From Phalacrocorax aristotelis (taxonomy: Eukaryota; Chordata; Aves; Suliformes; Phalacrocoracidae), in assembly GCF_949628215.1 (NCBI RefSeq), contig NC_134287.1, forward strand, positions 23,567,501-23,631,500: DNA of 64,000 bases, given 5' to 3'. How positions within the stretch are numbered: position 1 is the first letter of the stretch; every line of letters begins with the position of its first letter. The notes under the pieces were generated by a model. The model searched no databases and was not told the DNA's origin. It saw only the letters and a list, made by a program, of their open reading frames with translations. The position numbers and the translations under genes were made by a program. Positions 38,655-53,600 of the stretch are shown here, piece after piece.

Positions 38655-41600
38655 AAGGCAGTTGTATGTGCAGGTATGTCTATTAACTGGAAAAGGAAAG
38701 GCAACTTTGACAAAAAGAGTAATGACTAACCTCTCCACAAAGCTCAGAGGTGACCAGCACAGCGCATCACGCCATGCCTGGAGAGTCTTCCTTCATTTTC
38801 AGGTTTTCTTTTTACGTGATTATTTTGTCTTCTTCTTAGTTGTCTTTTTCCTATTATGTTTTTCTCATCAGAATAAGGTGATAAATTCACAAAGGAGCTG
38901 TAAAAAGACCTACAATAAGAATGAGAAAACTCTTAAGTATCTCTACATAAGAAACTAATCCTTTTAACCTTTCTGTGTGAAAATGGAGAGGAAGGGAGAA
39001 GTGGTTGTGTGGAGCTGGCAGCTTTGGCAAGGAGTGGTAGGGCTGTACTGGCCTTGATCCACTGCTCAAGGATCTCACTAAATACATTCACTTTCATAGT
39101 AGGCTCTAAATAATGATCCATTACAGGTTGTTTTAACTCCATTTTCAACTGAAATGGACTAATATTTTCAGAAAAGGAATTATTACATTTCAGATACTAG
39201 CAGTTAACCATTATGTTTTCTTTTTGAATCCCTGCCTCTTTCCATTATGAGACCTGTGCTGATTCATTGTACACTGCAAAAGTTGTGTTTGCTTGTATTT
39301 TTGAAGGAAACAGTGTTTTCATGGTAGGAAGATGCGCTGTGCAAACATTATCAAGATGACTTGCCTTGAAAGAGCACCAGTATCACTGTGGTGAGAATTA
39401 GGCATGGTTAAGGGACATTTCTTGGTGAAAGTTCTTACTGAAAGTCTTCAAAATATGGAAAATTACTTAAGAGGAATACACATTTGTATCTTTATTAAGT
39501 GACTGTTTTTGACGGTCTTTTAACGGGTCTGCATCAATCTTTCGTTCAGACTCTGTAACACTTCATTTTAATATCTTACCATAATTAAATGCAATTTATT
39601 TGCATTTATTGTTCCGCTTGCAACAAATTTCTGTTAGTGGTTAAAGCAAATGATTGGTTCACTCATAAAGATGATTGGAAACATATAATCAGGTAGAAGA
39701 AATGAAAAATGCACCAAAAGTAATCTTTGGAATGTAGCACAGTTCCAATGCATCTAACTGGGCTCATCAGACCTTCAGGTGCAGTTCTGTGCAGTTTGAT
39801 TAAATGCAGATCAGTCTCCATAGCTGAGCTTTAGATTGCTGCACCAGAGGGGCTGCAGTAAAAAGTATACCATGCCTGCTCCTCTGAGAGTGTAGTCAAA
39901 ACTAGTTAGCACCAGGCAACCTTTCTCCCTTGCAATTAGGCCCAAAACTAAACATATCGTACGACTACTTTTGAACAGAAATTGCCATCAATTTATGCCT
40001 TATCAGTAAAAAAGGTACGTTCTATGGTGTATTTCAGAGGTAAATTGCTTTATGCAGCAATAAATCTAAAAGTAAATTAAGAAAATCTGTATAAAATACA
40101 GCCTGGTGTTATAATGAGAATTTAAAATGGAAAAAAAATGAGCCTCACTAAAAGTATCATGATCCACCTCTTTATAGTGATTATTAATTTTCATGTGTTC
40201 AGGCTTCTCAAAGGACTTTTTATAGCAAAGTTACAAGCTTCATGTAAGATGATATAACCCAGTGTAAAGATACTGAAATAGTGAATATTAGGGAGGTGGT
40301 ATTGCTTTGTGTGAGGAATGTATCGGTGTATGGTGTATGAACTGGGATGGTCCAGCTGTTGTATGGCAGATCCTTTCTACTTGCGGCATGTTTCTGGAAC
40401 GTTTCTATCTAGCCTGCCAGAAGAAGCCACAGAACACCGGTAATGTTTGAGCAGCTGAATGCCTCCTGTGCCTATGCACAGTGCAGTGTGGAAAAGGGAG
40501 AAGGGACGGCTGCCAGGCCCATGGAGTAAAAAGGCCTATTTTCTCCAGTGCTTATTGCCACTGGCAGAGATTCTGCCAGGCTTTTGAAATTGCTCTTTTC
40601 TCCTGATCATAGCCTCTGTGGCAGTGGACTGTGATAAGGAACAGCTCTGACTACCCACAGAGGTACCATTATGATGGATAACTTTAGGTAAAATATATTC
40701 TTCTGCTTTACATGAAAAGATGTTCTTATTTCCAGTTTGTGTAGAAGAGACATATTAATGGCTCAGTGCTGTAATTTTATATTCTATAAAATATTTATAT
40801 AACTGTAACTGGAGAAAAGCTTAGTTATAAAATAACTTTGTGAAAATCATTTGTGTTGAACAAAATAACATCATGTTAGCCATGAGTTGGTGACCCAGGC
40901 AAGAAACTTGCTTCTCTGTTGAACAGAAAATATATTTAATAAATGATTATGATTTGCCTGCCTGATTTTGGTCAGGATATTGTGACTGAGCCCTGACTCA
41001 GCTCATTCAAGCTGCACAACAGCTGTTTGGTAGTAGCAATACTTTGGCCAGATTTTTCCAATGCACTGAGTTCCCGTTTGGGCTCCTTCATACTGCAGCG
41101 TCTGCAGGGGCTTAACTGGCTTCTTGGCTAAGCCTTGCACTTGCCACGGAAATAACTTACCTCACTGCCCAGTGTAAGCCCTGCAGCTTCTCTTCTCGTT
41201 TAGAAGCTCACTTTCTTTTGTCAGCATTGCCAATAGGAAAATTTTGGGACACAGTCATGTATATCTTTGTGCCTCTTGGCCAACTCTAGCCTGCTGTGAG
41301 CCACGATGCACAAACCAGGCTGACACCACTCCTGCCTGGGACTGTGGAGCAGCTTTAAAGGCAGAAACGTTGAACAGCCTGGTGGTCAGTTCTGTGTATG
41401 TTTTAGATTTCATTTTCTATATATTCGTGAGTGCTGACTTACAACAAAATCTAGCTGTTGCTCAGCACTTTCTAGCAGTGGAGCTAAGGCACTTCATAAG
41501 AGAGGCCAGGCTTGCTACACCGATCTACAGAAGGATAAACTGAAGCAAGAAGTTCTCCCAGAGTATTGCAAAGGTATCCTACAAGTAGACTCCTGAGACT

Positions 41601-44600
41601 GGGCTCCCGTGGGCTTTAACAGCCAGGTACTTAGTGCCAAAAGTTGTCGACAGTCTGCTCACACAAAGAAATTTGGTATTCTTCAAGCATCAGAAACCGG
41701 CTGGTTCTGTCACTGGTCTATCCATGGAATCTTATAAACAATGAGAGTGTTCCCTTCTTACTGCAGCCTAGTGCGCCCTGCAGTGACGCGATGGGTGTTA
41801 CTCCTGATCCGCTTCCCTTCCCACAAAGTGCATTTCAGAATGACAGGTCTCTCCGTGGGTCCCAGGGCAGAGGGTGATCCCTTGGAAGAGAGCTGTGAGG
41901 GTCGTTCTGAGCTATAAAGGCAAAAGGGGAAAATACTTGTGCTGGGGGGAAAGGATTTTTCATTCTGCATTAAAATTCTATGGTCACAGATTTCTCTGTG
42001 GTAAATTCATTCCCGCCTCTTTTGTGAGAAATCAGTCTTCAGTCCTTACTATGGTTTGTGTACACATGCCTGAATTAGCTTTAAACTAGGTGTTTGAAGT
42101 GCTACTGAAGTGCTATCAAAGTGCAGGATTCCAGTTATCATGGACATACCCAGGGCCCAGTTAACTGTAACCCATTGAACAGTGCTGCTGTTATTTGTAC
42201 CTGAGCTAACAAGCATATCTGTACATGCAAATACAGATTTCTCCGTTAGACTTAAGATCAGTGTGTTTTGTACATATCACTGCAGCCCTATGGAGGTTTT
42301 GAAGTTATCTTTACAGCAGTTGTTATAAATGCTTCTGGACGGGTAAAATGTTTAGAACATTTATTTTCATTTCTGGATCAGCTGAGTTAGTTGCTTTTAT
42401 TAAGAAGCAAATAACTCCTTTGCAAAGAGAGAGTGTGCTCTTATTTTCTGCAGTTGTAGGAGAGGCATCCTGGGGTCTGGTCTTTGCTCCCTGCTGGCTC
42501 CATGTGTCACCTTATTTGTTGCTTTCCTAAGATCAGTAGGGGAAAAAAACCATCCCCAGAGAATTCTCTGGGAGCCTCAGGGTGAGAAGGGCCCGTGTAA
42601 TGCCAAACATCACATTATTTTGATTTCAGCAATTACAGGTCCTTTTTCCAAGTTCCTGTAAGGACACTGGTTCAGTGTGGACGTCGCCCTCTCGTTGCGT
42701 AGCCTTTCCTTTCCACTGCACAGGAAGAAGCCAGTGTCCCACTTGCTGGCCTGAACCTCTTAGTGACAACAGCTCTGCTGACCATGGCCTGATGCGACAG
42801 AAGCCCAGGATGCAGTGCATGTGTTCGCCTAAGACAACTACATCATATAATCCCCACAGGAGTACTGACTTTTCAGTTGTTGGGGGATTACAGTAAGGGG
42901 GAAGGTAAGCAGGTGTATGGTGGAATTTAGGAGGGTTTCAGCCAGCCTCCTAGGGAGGGCTCTGTCCCCATTACTAAACAGATGTCTGCACTGGGATTGC
43001 TGCCTTTCAATCCTGGAAACAGTCCTCAGTTCTTAGTGCAACATCAGTTAAATGCATATTATAGTTTAGAGAGGAGGTAAAGTAATCACACATGAAAATA
43101 CATATGTCTGATCAAAACCTTGCCAGGAAAAAGTGACATGGCTCTAAAAGAGTAAGAACATTTATGTACGAGTTGCATCATATTCTATGCAGTATCAAGT
43201 CAGCATTCCCAGCTCTTTATGAATATCAGGAGGATATAATTCAAAATAATGGATGCAAGCCTATATAAGGTTAAATCTGCCATGTATAATTTGTGTGTAG
43301 TTGTATATGGGTACCAGAAGCTACCTGATGTACTTGTGCAGGGCAACTTACACGTTCTGGAAAGTGAGCAGGCACAAGCGATACTCTGCTGTCAGTCTGA
43401 GACCTCTCGAGCTGTGCATCCAGCCACTGTCACATAGAGGCTTTAAAATTTGTACGAAGACCAACTCTGGGTGAGGTTAACTGAACTGCATTAATAACGG
43501 AACTATCCTCCTCACCTCTCGTGTATGCTTGCTATTTCTCCCTGAATTCAAATACCTGTGTTAGCCTCTCTTCCAGAGAATGCTCAGAGATGGGAAGATA
43601 GCAAAATGTGAGGTAACATCAAGGGTTTTGCTACTAAAGCTCTCCCCTCTTTCTATACTGTGGGAGCTCAACAAACACTTTAAAAGCTCTAGATACAGGC
43701 TTAAGGGACAGACACAAGTGTCACTGACTTTCAGTGAGACCTTTGTGTCTAACTGCCCTTCATGCCTTTGAAAAATCTCCCTTGCAGTGTACAAGTTGCT
43801 GCATATAAACCTTACAAAAAAAAAAAGACAAAGCCGTAGATTTACAAAAGGCAAATAATAAGTAAAAAAGGCTTGGGCGTTGTTTTTTAAAGAGTTGTCA
43901 GTAGTTAAACTGAAGTGTGTTGATGTAAAAAGGTTTGCTGCTTTAGTGTCCTACCAGTGAACACAAGTGAAGATAGAGGAAGGTGGCTGAAGGGACAACG
44001 AACCTGCTTGCCCTTAACCAGGGAAAAATTTGAAGTGAGGGATTGTCTTTTGAGGGTCCAACGATCACATGCAACCTCACTATCGTTAAAGAGGTGGGTT
44101 AGCTGGAGCAAGAAGGAAGAGGCGTGTTTATATGGGAGCAAACTCAGGAGGAATATACAGTCCATAAAATGAAAAAAAGAAGGTTGTAAGGAAGAGCCCA
44201 AACGTGAGGTTTGTGTGGTGAAGGCCTGCCACATGTTGTAGCATCAGGATACAAAGCAGCAGTAGAGCTAGCATCACACCCAGCTACCCTTTGACTTATC
44301 TGCTCAAAAGGCCAGGTACAAATTTCAGAGCCACGCTGACAGGAGTGGGGTACAGCAGCACTCGGCGCGATGCTTACGAACTCGCCCCGGGTGGGTATTA
44401 TCATACGCGCAGCCAGTACGTTGCTGGCAAGGAACTTCTTGTGACTGGGCTGAGACTTTTGGTACCTGATAATGTCTTTGTTTCACCTTTCTGAGATTTT
44501 TTTTTTTAGATTCTACCCTAATAATTCCTCAGTTGAGAAAATAAAGGGGAGAAGTCTCTTAGTTGTACTGAACTGATGACTGTCAAATATTTTTGCTGGC

Positions 44601-47600
44601 TTCTGGTTCCTTCCTTATTTCAAGGGCAGCTGCTCCTCCTCATCCACTTTGTGGCGTGTCTCATTTAACACTGAAAAAAAGCTTTCATGTAAAAAATACG
44701 TTTTGAAAATATTATGGTGCTGTACAGCAATAGAAAAGATGGCAAAACCAAGCCCCAGTGGTCTGTAAGCCTGATGTTCCGTTTTCTACAGCAGTGGGGC
44801 CCCGAAACTTAGCACTGGCTTCAGGCATAGGTGTCAGCGGTGCGGCTGCCCTCCGAGGAGAGCAAGCCTGCGCGGGGGCAGAGCTTCTGCAGGGCAGCAG
44901 TGCTGTGGCTCAGCTCTCCCTGTGTGGTGCAGCCACTGCCTGCTTCCCTGAGCCTTTGTTGAAAGCGTAGGGCTGCAGTCATGGGAGGAAGCAGTAGGAA
45001 GGAAGTTTGTCCTTCCCACCTGGGGAACAAGATTTCTGCCAGATGTGGGAGGGATGGGCATATTTAATTGACAACTAGTCCTTGGAAAGGACAGCAAAGA
45101 CACAAATTTGTGTCCATCCTGAGGGTGGCAGAATTAAATTAGGTCTCTGCTGCTGAGAAGCCCAGAGTCACTCTGACCAGGTGAAAAAAGATATTGAATA
45201 TAGTTACTGTCGTCTTCCATGGGAGCCAAGTGAGCGCACCACATCCTGGATGAGCCTCAGTGCTTTGCATCACCATGCAGGTATCTTTTTTTTTTTTTTT
45301 TTTTTTAATATAAGGGAGTTCCATTACAGTTGTTTCCAGGATAAATTTTGACACAAGAAAATAAATGGCTGGCTCAGCTGTACTTCATCGGAGAGCAGGG
45401 TTTTTTTTCAGTTGATGCCTGCATAACTCATTTTCAAAAGCTCTCTCATGATCCTTATTCAGTGCAGCTTGTAAAAAAACATTGCTGTGAACCCAAAAGT
45501 GAAGGCTGTTTAAAATTATTTATGACACTAAATCTGTTCACCGCATTATGATATAGCTTGCTTAGAGCATTTTGTGGTAATTTTATTTGTCTGCACTGGG
45601 AATAAACATAAAATTAAGGACCACTTTTTCATGTTTTAAAATTAACTAGTGCTGAGCACTTTTAATCAGACTTTTGGACTGTTAAAGGCCTGAAATGTAG
45701 AGGGTTTTTTTTTCCTAATTATACATTAAATCTGCAGTACAGAGGAGAACAAAAGTTCTATCAGTTCCTCATGCCCAGGGTTTACCTCAAAAGGCGAGGA
45801 ATCCTGTGGATATTGTGGCTCTAAGTTCTCCCTCTGCATGGTTGTGTATTCATGATGCAAGGTTTTTTGGTGACTGTGTTGTGTGACTTATCCCTCTCCA
45901 CCTTCCCCATCTCTCCTCTCTGCAGCTGAGCACCGTACCACCAGGCTCCATCTCCATGGCCTCACCTGCATGGCTGGATCTTGGTCCTCTCTCTTGTTCT
46001 GGTTCCTGTGCTGTCAGACCCTTCTCACAGACATTCTGTCATGATACACTGATAGAAACTCCTGGATGCATTTCTTACTAGTTTTTATTAGTAGTATATG
46101 TATGGCTCCAGTGAGCTATATTTAAATATGGTGTATCTGGGGGCAAAGTGAACTTATTCAAATGGACTTTCTTCTGTGTTTGTCAAGCCATATGACTACG
46201 TTAGAGCAAGTCAGCCAAGTTCAGGTAGGAAAGAGAACAGAGCGTCGTGTTTATCACTGCTGCTCAGTAATGGCTTAAAACTCAGATGGAGATAAGCAGT
46301 ACTGAGGCTTTGATAAAAGGTCAAAACTACTAGGAACCTTGTGACTCTGGATGAAAGCTTCTTTGCTTGCTATGCAACTATTGATCTATTTGTAACTCCT
46401 GCAAATAAGTACTCTGTCATTTGCATAAGCACTTTCTTATTTTCATATATTTTGCTGAATTACTGTGGCTAGTTGCAAAATGTAACTTGTTTTAGTTGCC
46501 ATAATTCTCCTCTGAGTGGGAATGTTATAAATAAGTGATGCTTAGTTTAATGCATACATTGAATGTTTTCTTCCACATTCTCCATAGATGGAGGCACATG
46601 TGATCTTCAAATAAGTAAAGTAATAAGCAGATATTTTTTAGGCTGTGGGACTTGTGCCTGGTGATGGTTCAGGGTTGTGTCACACGGTTTTGTATTATTT
46701 GAATAGAAAGATCTATTATGTGATTGTTGGTGACAGAACAGATTCTCAATGCACAAACCCAGCCTGTATGTTCACCACACAGAAAATAGGTTAGGACTTC
46801 TCTTCCTTGCACCTTGCTCCAAAACATACTTAGTTACTGAGCATCTTTGTGGACTCTGTCCCTCAGAATTACCCAAGGGAAACAGTCAATTCCAACAAGG
46901 TAAAAGATGAGGTGATTTAAAGTATTTATCCACTGCAGACCAAGTAACGATGACTATCTTGCTGCAGGCTGCAGTATGGGAACACTGGGCCCTGAAAGCA
47001 CAGTGTGGGAGAAGGATACCCCTGCCTATGTCAGCAATTTGCTCACCTCAGCACTAATAGTGCTAGTCAGTTTGAGACTCCTGATAGAAAATCCACTAAT
47101 CAGTGATAGTCAGTGGAAGGCTTCTGTTGATCTTCATGGGACTTGACTAGAGTCTTAACTATTTCAGTGCTATACTCTGCAGGGGCTTCTCCAACCTTTT
47201 CTTCTGCTTTCCTATTTTTTCCTCTGAGATGTCTTCCTAACAAGGGATTACTTTCATAAGACCTTTTATCTGGCCTGTTACATGAAGTGTCATTAACATT
47301 TTGTCTATGAAAATAAACTTTTAAAACAATTTCAAGTTATGCTTATGTTGAAAAACAAACCTACAGACATGTGAGGAACTTCTTGTTCCTGAGGATAAAT
47401 CCTGTAAGACTCAGACAGCGAAAGATGCTTCTCAGTAGGCAGATACATAGATGTGATGTTTTGTCAAACGGCAGATGGGGATTTAGTGTTTTTCCTTTTT
47501 CCTCAGGAATATCTGGAGTAGGTGCTAACACTTACAACACCATCAATCCCACATAGTGAAATTTAGCCATGAGGGAAAAATAGACTTGGCCCCAAACAAG

Positions 47601-50600
47601 TATCAATCTGAGTTGAAGGCAAGTTAATGCTATGTTTGATTTATATCACACTAATGAGATACCATCAGCTGGGTAGTGGCTCTTACTGATTTTGTTTCAT
47701 CAGAGAATTTCTTTGGAAAACTACCTGAGGAACTGGAGGCAGACCTGGGGCTCAGACCTGAATTCAGGGTCCACTAATGTGCATAAATGTTCAAATTTGA
47801 ATTTTAAGTAGAAAGCAAGAGGTGGCCACTATTTCTCATCCATTGCTGGTTGTAAATGTCTAGCTAAACAAATGGATGTAACCAAGTGCACAAGCCAGTG
47901 GTGTGCATGCTGCCTCAGATCAGCCTCTATTTTTAGAAATTGCAAGTATATAAAGAATGTTTCCCTTATTTCAGTATCATACGTCTAGCTAGGGTTACAA
48001 GTACCACAAAAAAACTGATTCTGCAGTCTTGGTAGGAGCATGGCATAGATCTGCACCAAGCTTTCATGCACTCAGGACTCATCTCCCTTTCTTCTAGCTG
48101 TCTTCAGGACCTGCTAGCAGGCTGCTGAGTGGAAGAAATCAGTGTTACGAACTATGTGCATTTATTTTCAGCTGCATGGTGTCTCGAGTCTCTGAGGCCT
48201 GGCTAAAGTGTAGGACTCTTCTGTTTGTGGACTTCTGTGCGGCCCTGAGCAGCAGTGAGCGCTGGCCTGGGCTACCCCAGCCTGGCGCAGGAGGGTTGGC
48301 AGGGGCGCGTTTGGGTGGGAGATCCATTGCCTTCCCGGGCACTGGGCTGCGTAAGCAGGCAGGCGTGCTGATGAGTACGTGGCAAGCGGCTCATTGTTAT
48401 TCCCATATGCGTGCCTTGGACCTTAGAACATATTAAAGTACTGTTCATTGACTGTCACCACATAAGGCTACATCTGTCCTACTCAGCTACATAGGCCAGG
48501 GCACAGACTTGTGCACCAGCGTGCAAATGTTGGAATGCCTGTTCCTGACGTTTTGGGTTAGATCAGATCATGCAGACCAGGCATGCTCTGGGGCCAGCAC
48601 AGGTAGCAGGCTGTTCTCAGCCAGCAGCACGAGCAAACCTTTCCTGCTCTGAGTTGAAGACAGGATAGCTATATGGACAGATGTGCTTGTGACACTCGTG
48701 CAAGCCCTGTCCCAAATCTAGATTCTTTTTTAGGGCAGCATACACTTATGATTCAGGTTCTGATACCTACAAAAATACAAATAATAAAGAAATAAAAGAA
48801 TGACCACCAAATAAGTCACATGCTCAGCACAAACTATGAATTTCTGAACTGTAGAGCCAAAAGTACTTGGCATCCTGGATCCAAGATTTTGTCTTGGCTC
48901 ACTTTTATTGGTAAGTAGCTTTTAAGGTGGGCAACAGGGAGGAATTTGAACAAACATCTTTCATTCAGGGAACTTCAGCTTTCAGGGATATTGGGTCTTG
49001 GAGTCAAATACGGTGTAGGCCTGTTTCTAAACGAGCTAAAAATTGACTTCCCAGTGCCGGTGCAAGTCTGGCGCACACTGTAAGTCTGAATGCCGCTGAC
49101 ATTCTCGGCCTTCGTGTTTGCTTTCCTCGCCTCCACAGCTGCAATGAGAATGTGAAAAATGTCTGTATGGACTCTGTGCATCTCTGTTTGGCTTGGCAAA
49201 TGGAGCAGATCATGGTTCACAGGGACCTTGCCATAAAATTTTTTAAGTGTTGAAAAAATCAAGTTGTGCAAATGAACAGAAGATATTTGGGGTTTGGGTT
49301 GTTTCTGGGTTTTTTACTCAGTTTTTGTTGGGCACCTAATAGATCAGTGAACTTGTGATCTAAACACTTCTGAGCCTGCAGGGACTTGTCTGCTGGGTCT
49401 TTGTGTAATGTAGGACTGACTGCAGTGCTCACATAAATCTTCATTAAACCAATTTTAAAACCTGGTATCTTTTATTGTCTTCCTTGAACAAATAGTAACA
49501 ACAAGAAATTAATGTGTCTGTTGTCTTTTACCAGGAGTGTACAGCTGTAGAGTGAGAAAATGTTGCCTCTGGTGGAAGGAGAGCAAAAGTCACCTTGTGA
49601 CCTGTTACTGTTTGAGCTCTAATCATGATAAAAATTGGACTTTGCTACAAAAATTTAGTTTAAAGTTGAAAGTTGTGGAAAGAGTTTGTGATGATTATAG
49701 GAGAAATAGAGAGGGCTTTGTTTATTTTTGTTCTGCTTTTTTTTGTGCATAGAGGCTTCCTCTTGCTGCTGTTAGGTTAATTGTTCATTGCAGAGCCAGC
49801 TCAAGCCTTCCCAATGGCACAGGAAGGACTGGCTGCTGCTGTGCCAAGGATGGGGACAGATTAATTTTTGGAGGAGGTTCTTAGTTTGGTACCACTTCTA
49901 CCCTCCACATTCTTCTAGTTCCCAGCCAAGACTGACCCCAAATGCCTTTCTCCTGTTTGAGCCTGGCTGCGTTTGCTCCATCCAGAGGCCAGCCATCCCA
50001 ACGACTGCACTGCACAGTCCAAAAGCAGGACTGCACTGTGCACCCTGTTGTTGTTTGGGGCTGGCATACCCTGTGGTCACCTTACAGCCCTTTGTGCCCC
50101 ACCAGTGCATGGGAGGATGACATGGGGCGTGGCTGGCCCCGGCTGCCTGGCTAGGTGTCTCTGGTATGCCTCTACCTCTCTGGGCCAGAAAGCAATCCTA
50201 AATGTCACCTGTATATAATGCCCCCACTGCTCCTCAGTGGGATAAATCAGTGCATGCCACATATGCTTATGCAGCTGCTGGGTTAGACTCTTTACTGCAT
50301 CACCGTCTCTTTTATGTCTACGGTGTAGAAATACTCTCATTAAGCATTAAATGTCTCACAGCCAGCATTACAGAACTCAAAAGCTAGAAAACCTTCTACA
50401 TAGAATCACTCCTGAAAACCACTTACCCTTAAGATGATGGTAAGAGTCTATTTGAATACTGACTTTTAGGCTCTGATGAAACTAGTCATGGACAAGATGT
50501 CAATTTATTTATCATATTTACAGTAAGTGTAAATATAATGACAAATGCAAAGCTGCAGATTGTATTCTGACCTTAATTTCTTCAAAGGTTTGGTCTTAAT

Positions 50601-53600
50601 CAAAATACCAAGTTTGGGGCAAATGCCATATACTGTCTTCAGGGACTGCAAAATAGACAAAATTTATTTAATGTATCTAACTTTTTAAAATAATGGTTAT
50701 TAAGACTAAAGATTCTTATGTACATGATCCTCCTCAAGATAGTAGGATTTCCTGCACAATTAAGTCCTCTTTCCTCTGAACGAGGATTTCATAATAGAAA
50801 AATCCTCTTAAATAAGAAGTACCATGTGAGCAGGTTTTTTTTACTTTGAATTGCAAGGAGAATACACTGGACCACAACTCACAACAATCTTTTGGGCAAT
50901 ATACAATTTCTGAGGAAAAACAAGCCATCAAAGAGTTCTTTTGCTCATTAGAGTGACATAGTCAGCTCTTTCAATGCCTATTGTCTTTATTGCGTATTGT
51001 TACAACAACAATTTCTTTTACTGGAGTGTTAACAGATCAGTATCATGTGAAAGTAAGTGGGTGAAAAAAAAATCTGTGGAAAAACTTTCATAGTGACAGC
51101 AAAATAATTTCAGTCAGAATCAGCAAAAGTATTAAATCATTGCCTTTTACTTAACTGTTTTTACACAATGCCCAAGGAACTGGGTTTAATTGTGCTTTGC
51201 AAAACATTGTGCTATCATAAATTAAACAAAATCTTACCTGCTCAGATGAGGCCCCAAACTGCAAGATATTGTTAATATGTCTTAAGCAAATACAGCCTGC
51301 TAACAAATTGTTTCCTTTTCTGATGCTCAGTATGTGCTTTATCCCCCCACCCCACCCCCCATTTTAATTAGTTTCTTATTCATAGTTAACAGAACATGTT
51401 ATGTGTAGCTCCTAGCTTTGTTATATACTGCTGGTTACTGAAATTCCTGCAACTATGGTGGTATCTTTCCCAGTGTTGAACGCCTCTTTTGTACACAGCT
51501 TTTATCTTTTGACAAAAGGAAATCTCCACTCCCATTCTTTTGAGGAGCAAGAGAGCAAAATAATTCCTCCAAGTCACTCAAAAAGGGTGAGGACAAAATT
51601 TTTCCATTGTAATTGTTCAGTGTTTTCTGAGAACAAACTTCAAATGTGTAATTGCTGGCTTTCAGTAACTGTGAGAAAATAAAACTGCAGCTAAAAAAAT
51701 CCCAAAGAAATGGATGGAGGAAATCAGTTTAAAAACCAGGTGCCAACATCTGGGGTACTCTCTGTACAGGCACACTCACAAACTGGCCACCTAGAAACAA
51801 ATGCTTCAGTGACACTGCCTGATCAACTGGAAAAGCCCACTTGACTGATGATTTTTTGCATTGACTCTTGGATGTTCAGGCTGTTTTTCAGACGAAGTAT
51901 CCTCCCACAGAAGCTTCTGAATGGGTTATATGAAGGTACTTCACAATATCTTTATAATGTGGTACTGTACAGGAGTAACAACTCATTCCTCTGCTCCCAC
52001 TTCTGACGTAATGCTCTGAATAGTTTCGGTTTAGTCAGGCAGCAGGAGGAGAATATTTGTCTAAATTTCCAGAAGTTTCATTGAATCAAGAACTTATTTA
52101 CTACACTCAGGTTTCAACAAGTTCTAAAAGAATGTGGGCCTATATTGAGAGTAGGTAAATGAGATTAATCACTGCAGTCCTGTAACGGGGTTCTCAAGCA
52201 AAGTCTGCCATTAAGTTTGCAGGTGCTGTCCTTGAACCCCCCCAGGCATAAACAGGTTAAATGTAGCCCCCCCTCTGTGCCTGAAGCCTCTCCCCACCCA
52301 GCCAGCCCAAGGAGCCGTTGCTCTCCAGCTTCCCTCAAGGCCGCAGACTCTGCATCTGCCCACGGTGTACCCGGTTCTTCCCCACTAGCTTTCACCAGCT
52401 TTTGCAGCCTTTCTGTTGTAGCAGGCACCCGGAACCAGCGCAGCCAGTGGTCCCTTGTCAGCCGTGCAGGGGAAGTTCCTCCGGGAGGGCAGCTGGGGTT
52501 TCCCATGGCCGGGACGTGAAGGCAGCTCCCTTGTGCTGCTGCCTCTGAGCTTGCGCAGGCATGTGCAACCACAGCTTCCCTGCAGAGAGACTCGGGCCAG
52601 ACCCTCTAATTTCAGAGTGGTTTAACACAATCCATAGCAGTATCTGGCGAAGGAGAAATACCAGCTTCAGCCCAGTTACTGCCCCGGAGGCTAGATACGC
52701 TGAAGGGATGAAGTATTGATGTGTGATGGAAGCAGTCTGTGTGGGTGCATTCGGTCAGCACCATTTGCTCACAGAAATGACAAGTGCCTGAATCCCTGGT
52801 TGGTTGGGTTTTTTTTCAGAATAGAAGTCAACTTAAGGACTGGCCAGGTCAGTTGCTGAGATGGGCACTCATATATGACACAGAAGCCGGTTTGGTTGTG
52901 CCAAAAGTGGGATCCTTCACTTAAGGTTCCCACAAAACAACTGTACAATAGAAAATGCTGTTTGCTCTAATTAGATGTGACTAAACCAAATCCTGCTTGG
53001 GGACAAAGCAAATCTTTCACAATCCGTTTGAGGAGTGAAGGCCACAGCTATCATTAGGTGGCAGCATCTTGGGACTGACTGTCATGCTCAAAAGCCGAGA
53101 GAATCAATTCAAGTGCACCACTTGAAATAGCACACTGACTTTATGGTTCATTTCCCTGTTTGTGGCTTGTGGGAATGGTAAATTTGAGGCTAATTCACCA
53201 ACTGCCACATACCATTTCAGGCACCAGATTTGATCCCAGTTAGCACAGTTCTTGTCATCCTGATTTTGTCTTACAGCTGGAATTACTGTAGGCATGTTAC
53301 ACAAGTGATGTTACTTAATGTCCTTTTCACCTCACTGGCCGTACATTCCCTGCTCCAAGCAGCAGCAGTTTAACCGTAGCCTGAGGTTGCTTTATTGTCT
53401 ACCAGCTTGCCTTTTCATGTGAAGTGTTAGTCAGGAGCACCTTTGCGAAGGAGGCAAGTCATGCTTCAGTTCTGGCCAAGAGAATGAAGACTGCGATAAG
53501 TCAGATGTGTGAGATATGACAAACAGGAACTCCTTGTTTTGCATGTGCTCCAAGTTTATCGACAAACTTTCAGTATATGGAAGTCCAGGAAAAGGAATTT

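Noticed and set aside
38297-38738. 100-130 codon ORFs on both strands in the GC patch
   Set aside because: Mutually overlapping and without recognisable homology; the patch is reported instead as an unexplained GC-rich element.
45286-45360. Poly-T as the tail of a minus-strand retrocopy
   Set aside because: Sequence next to it on the minus strand shows no recognisable gene or SINE body.
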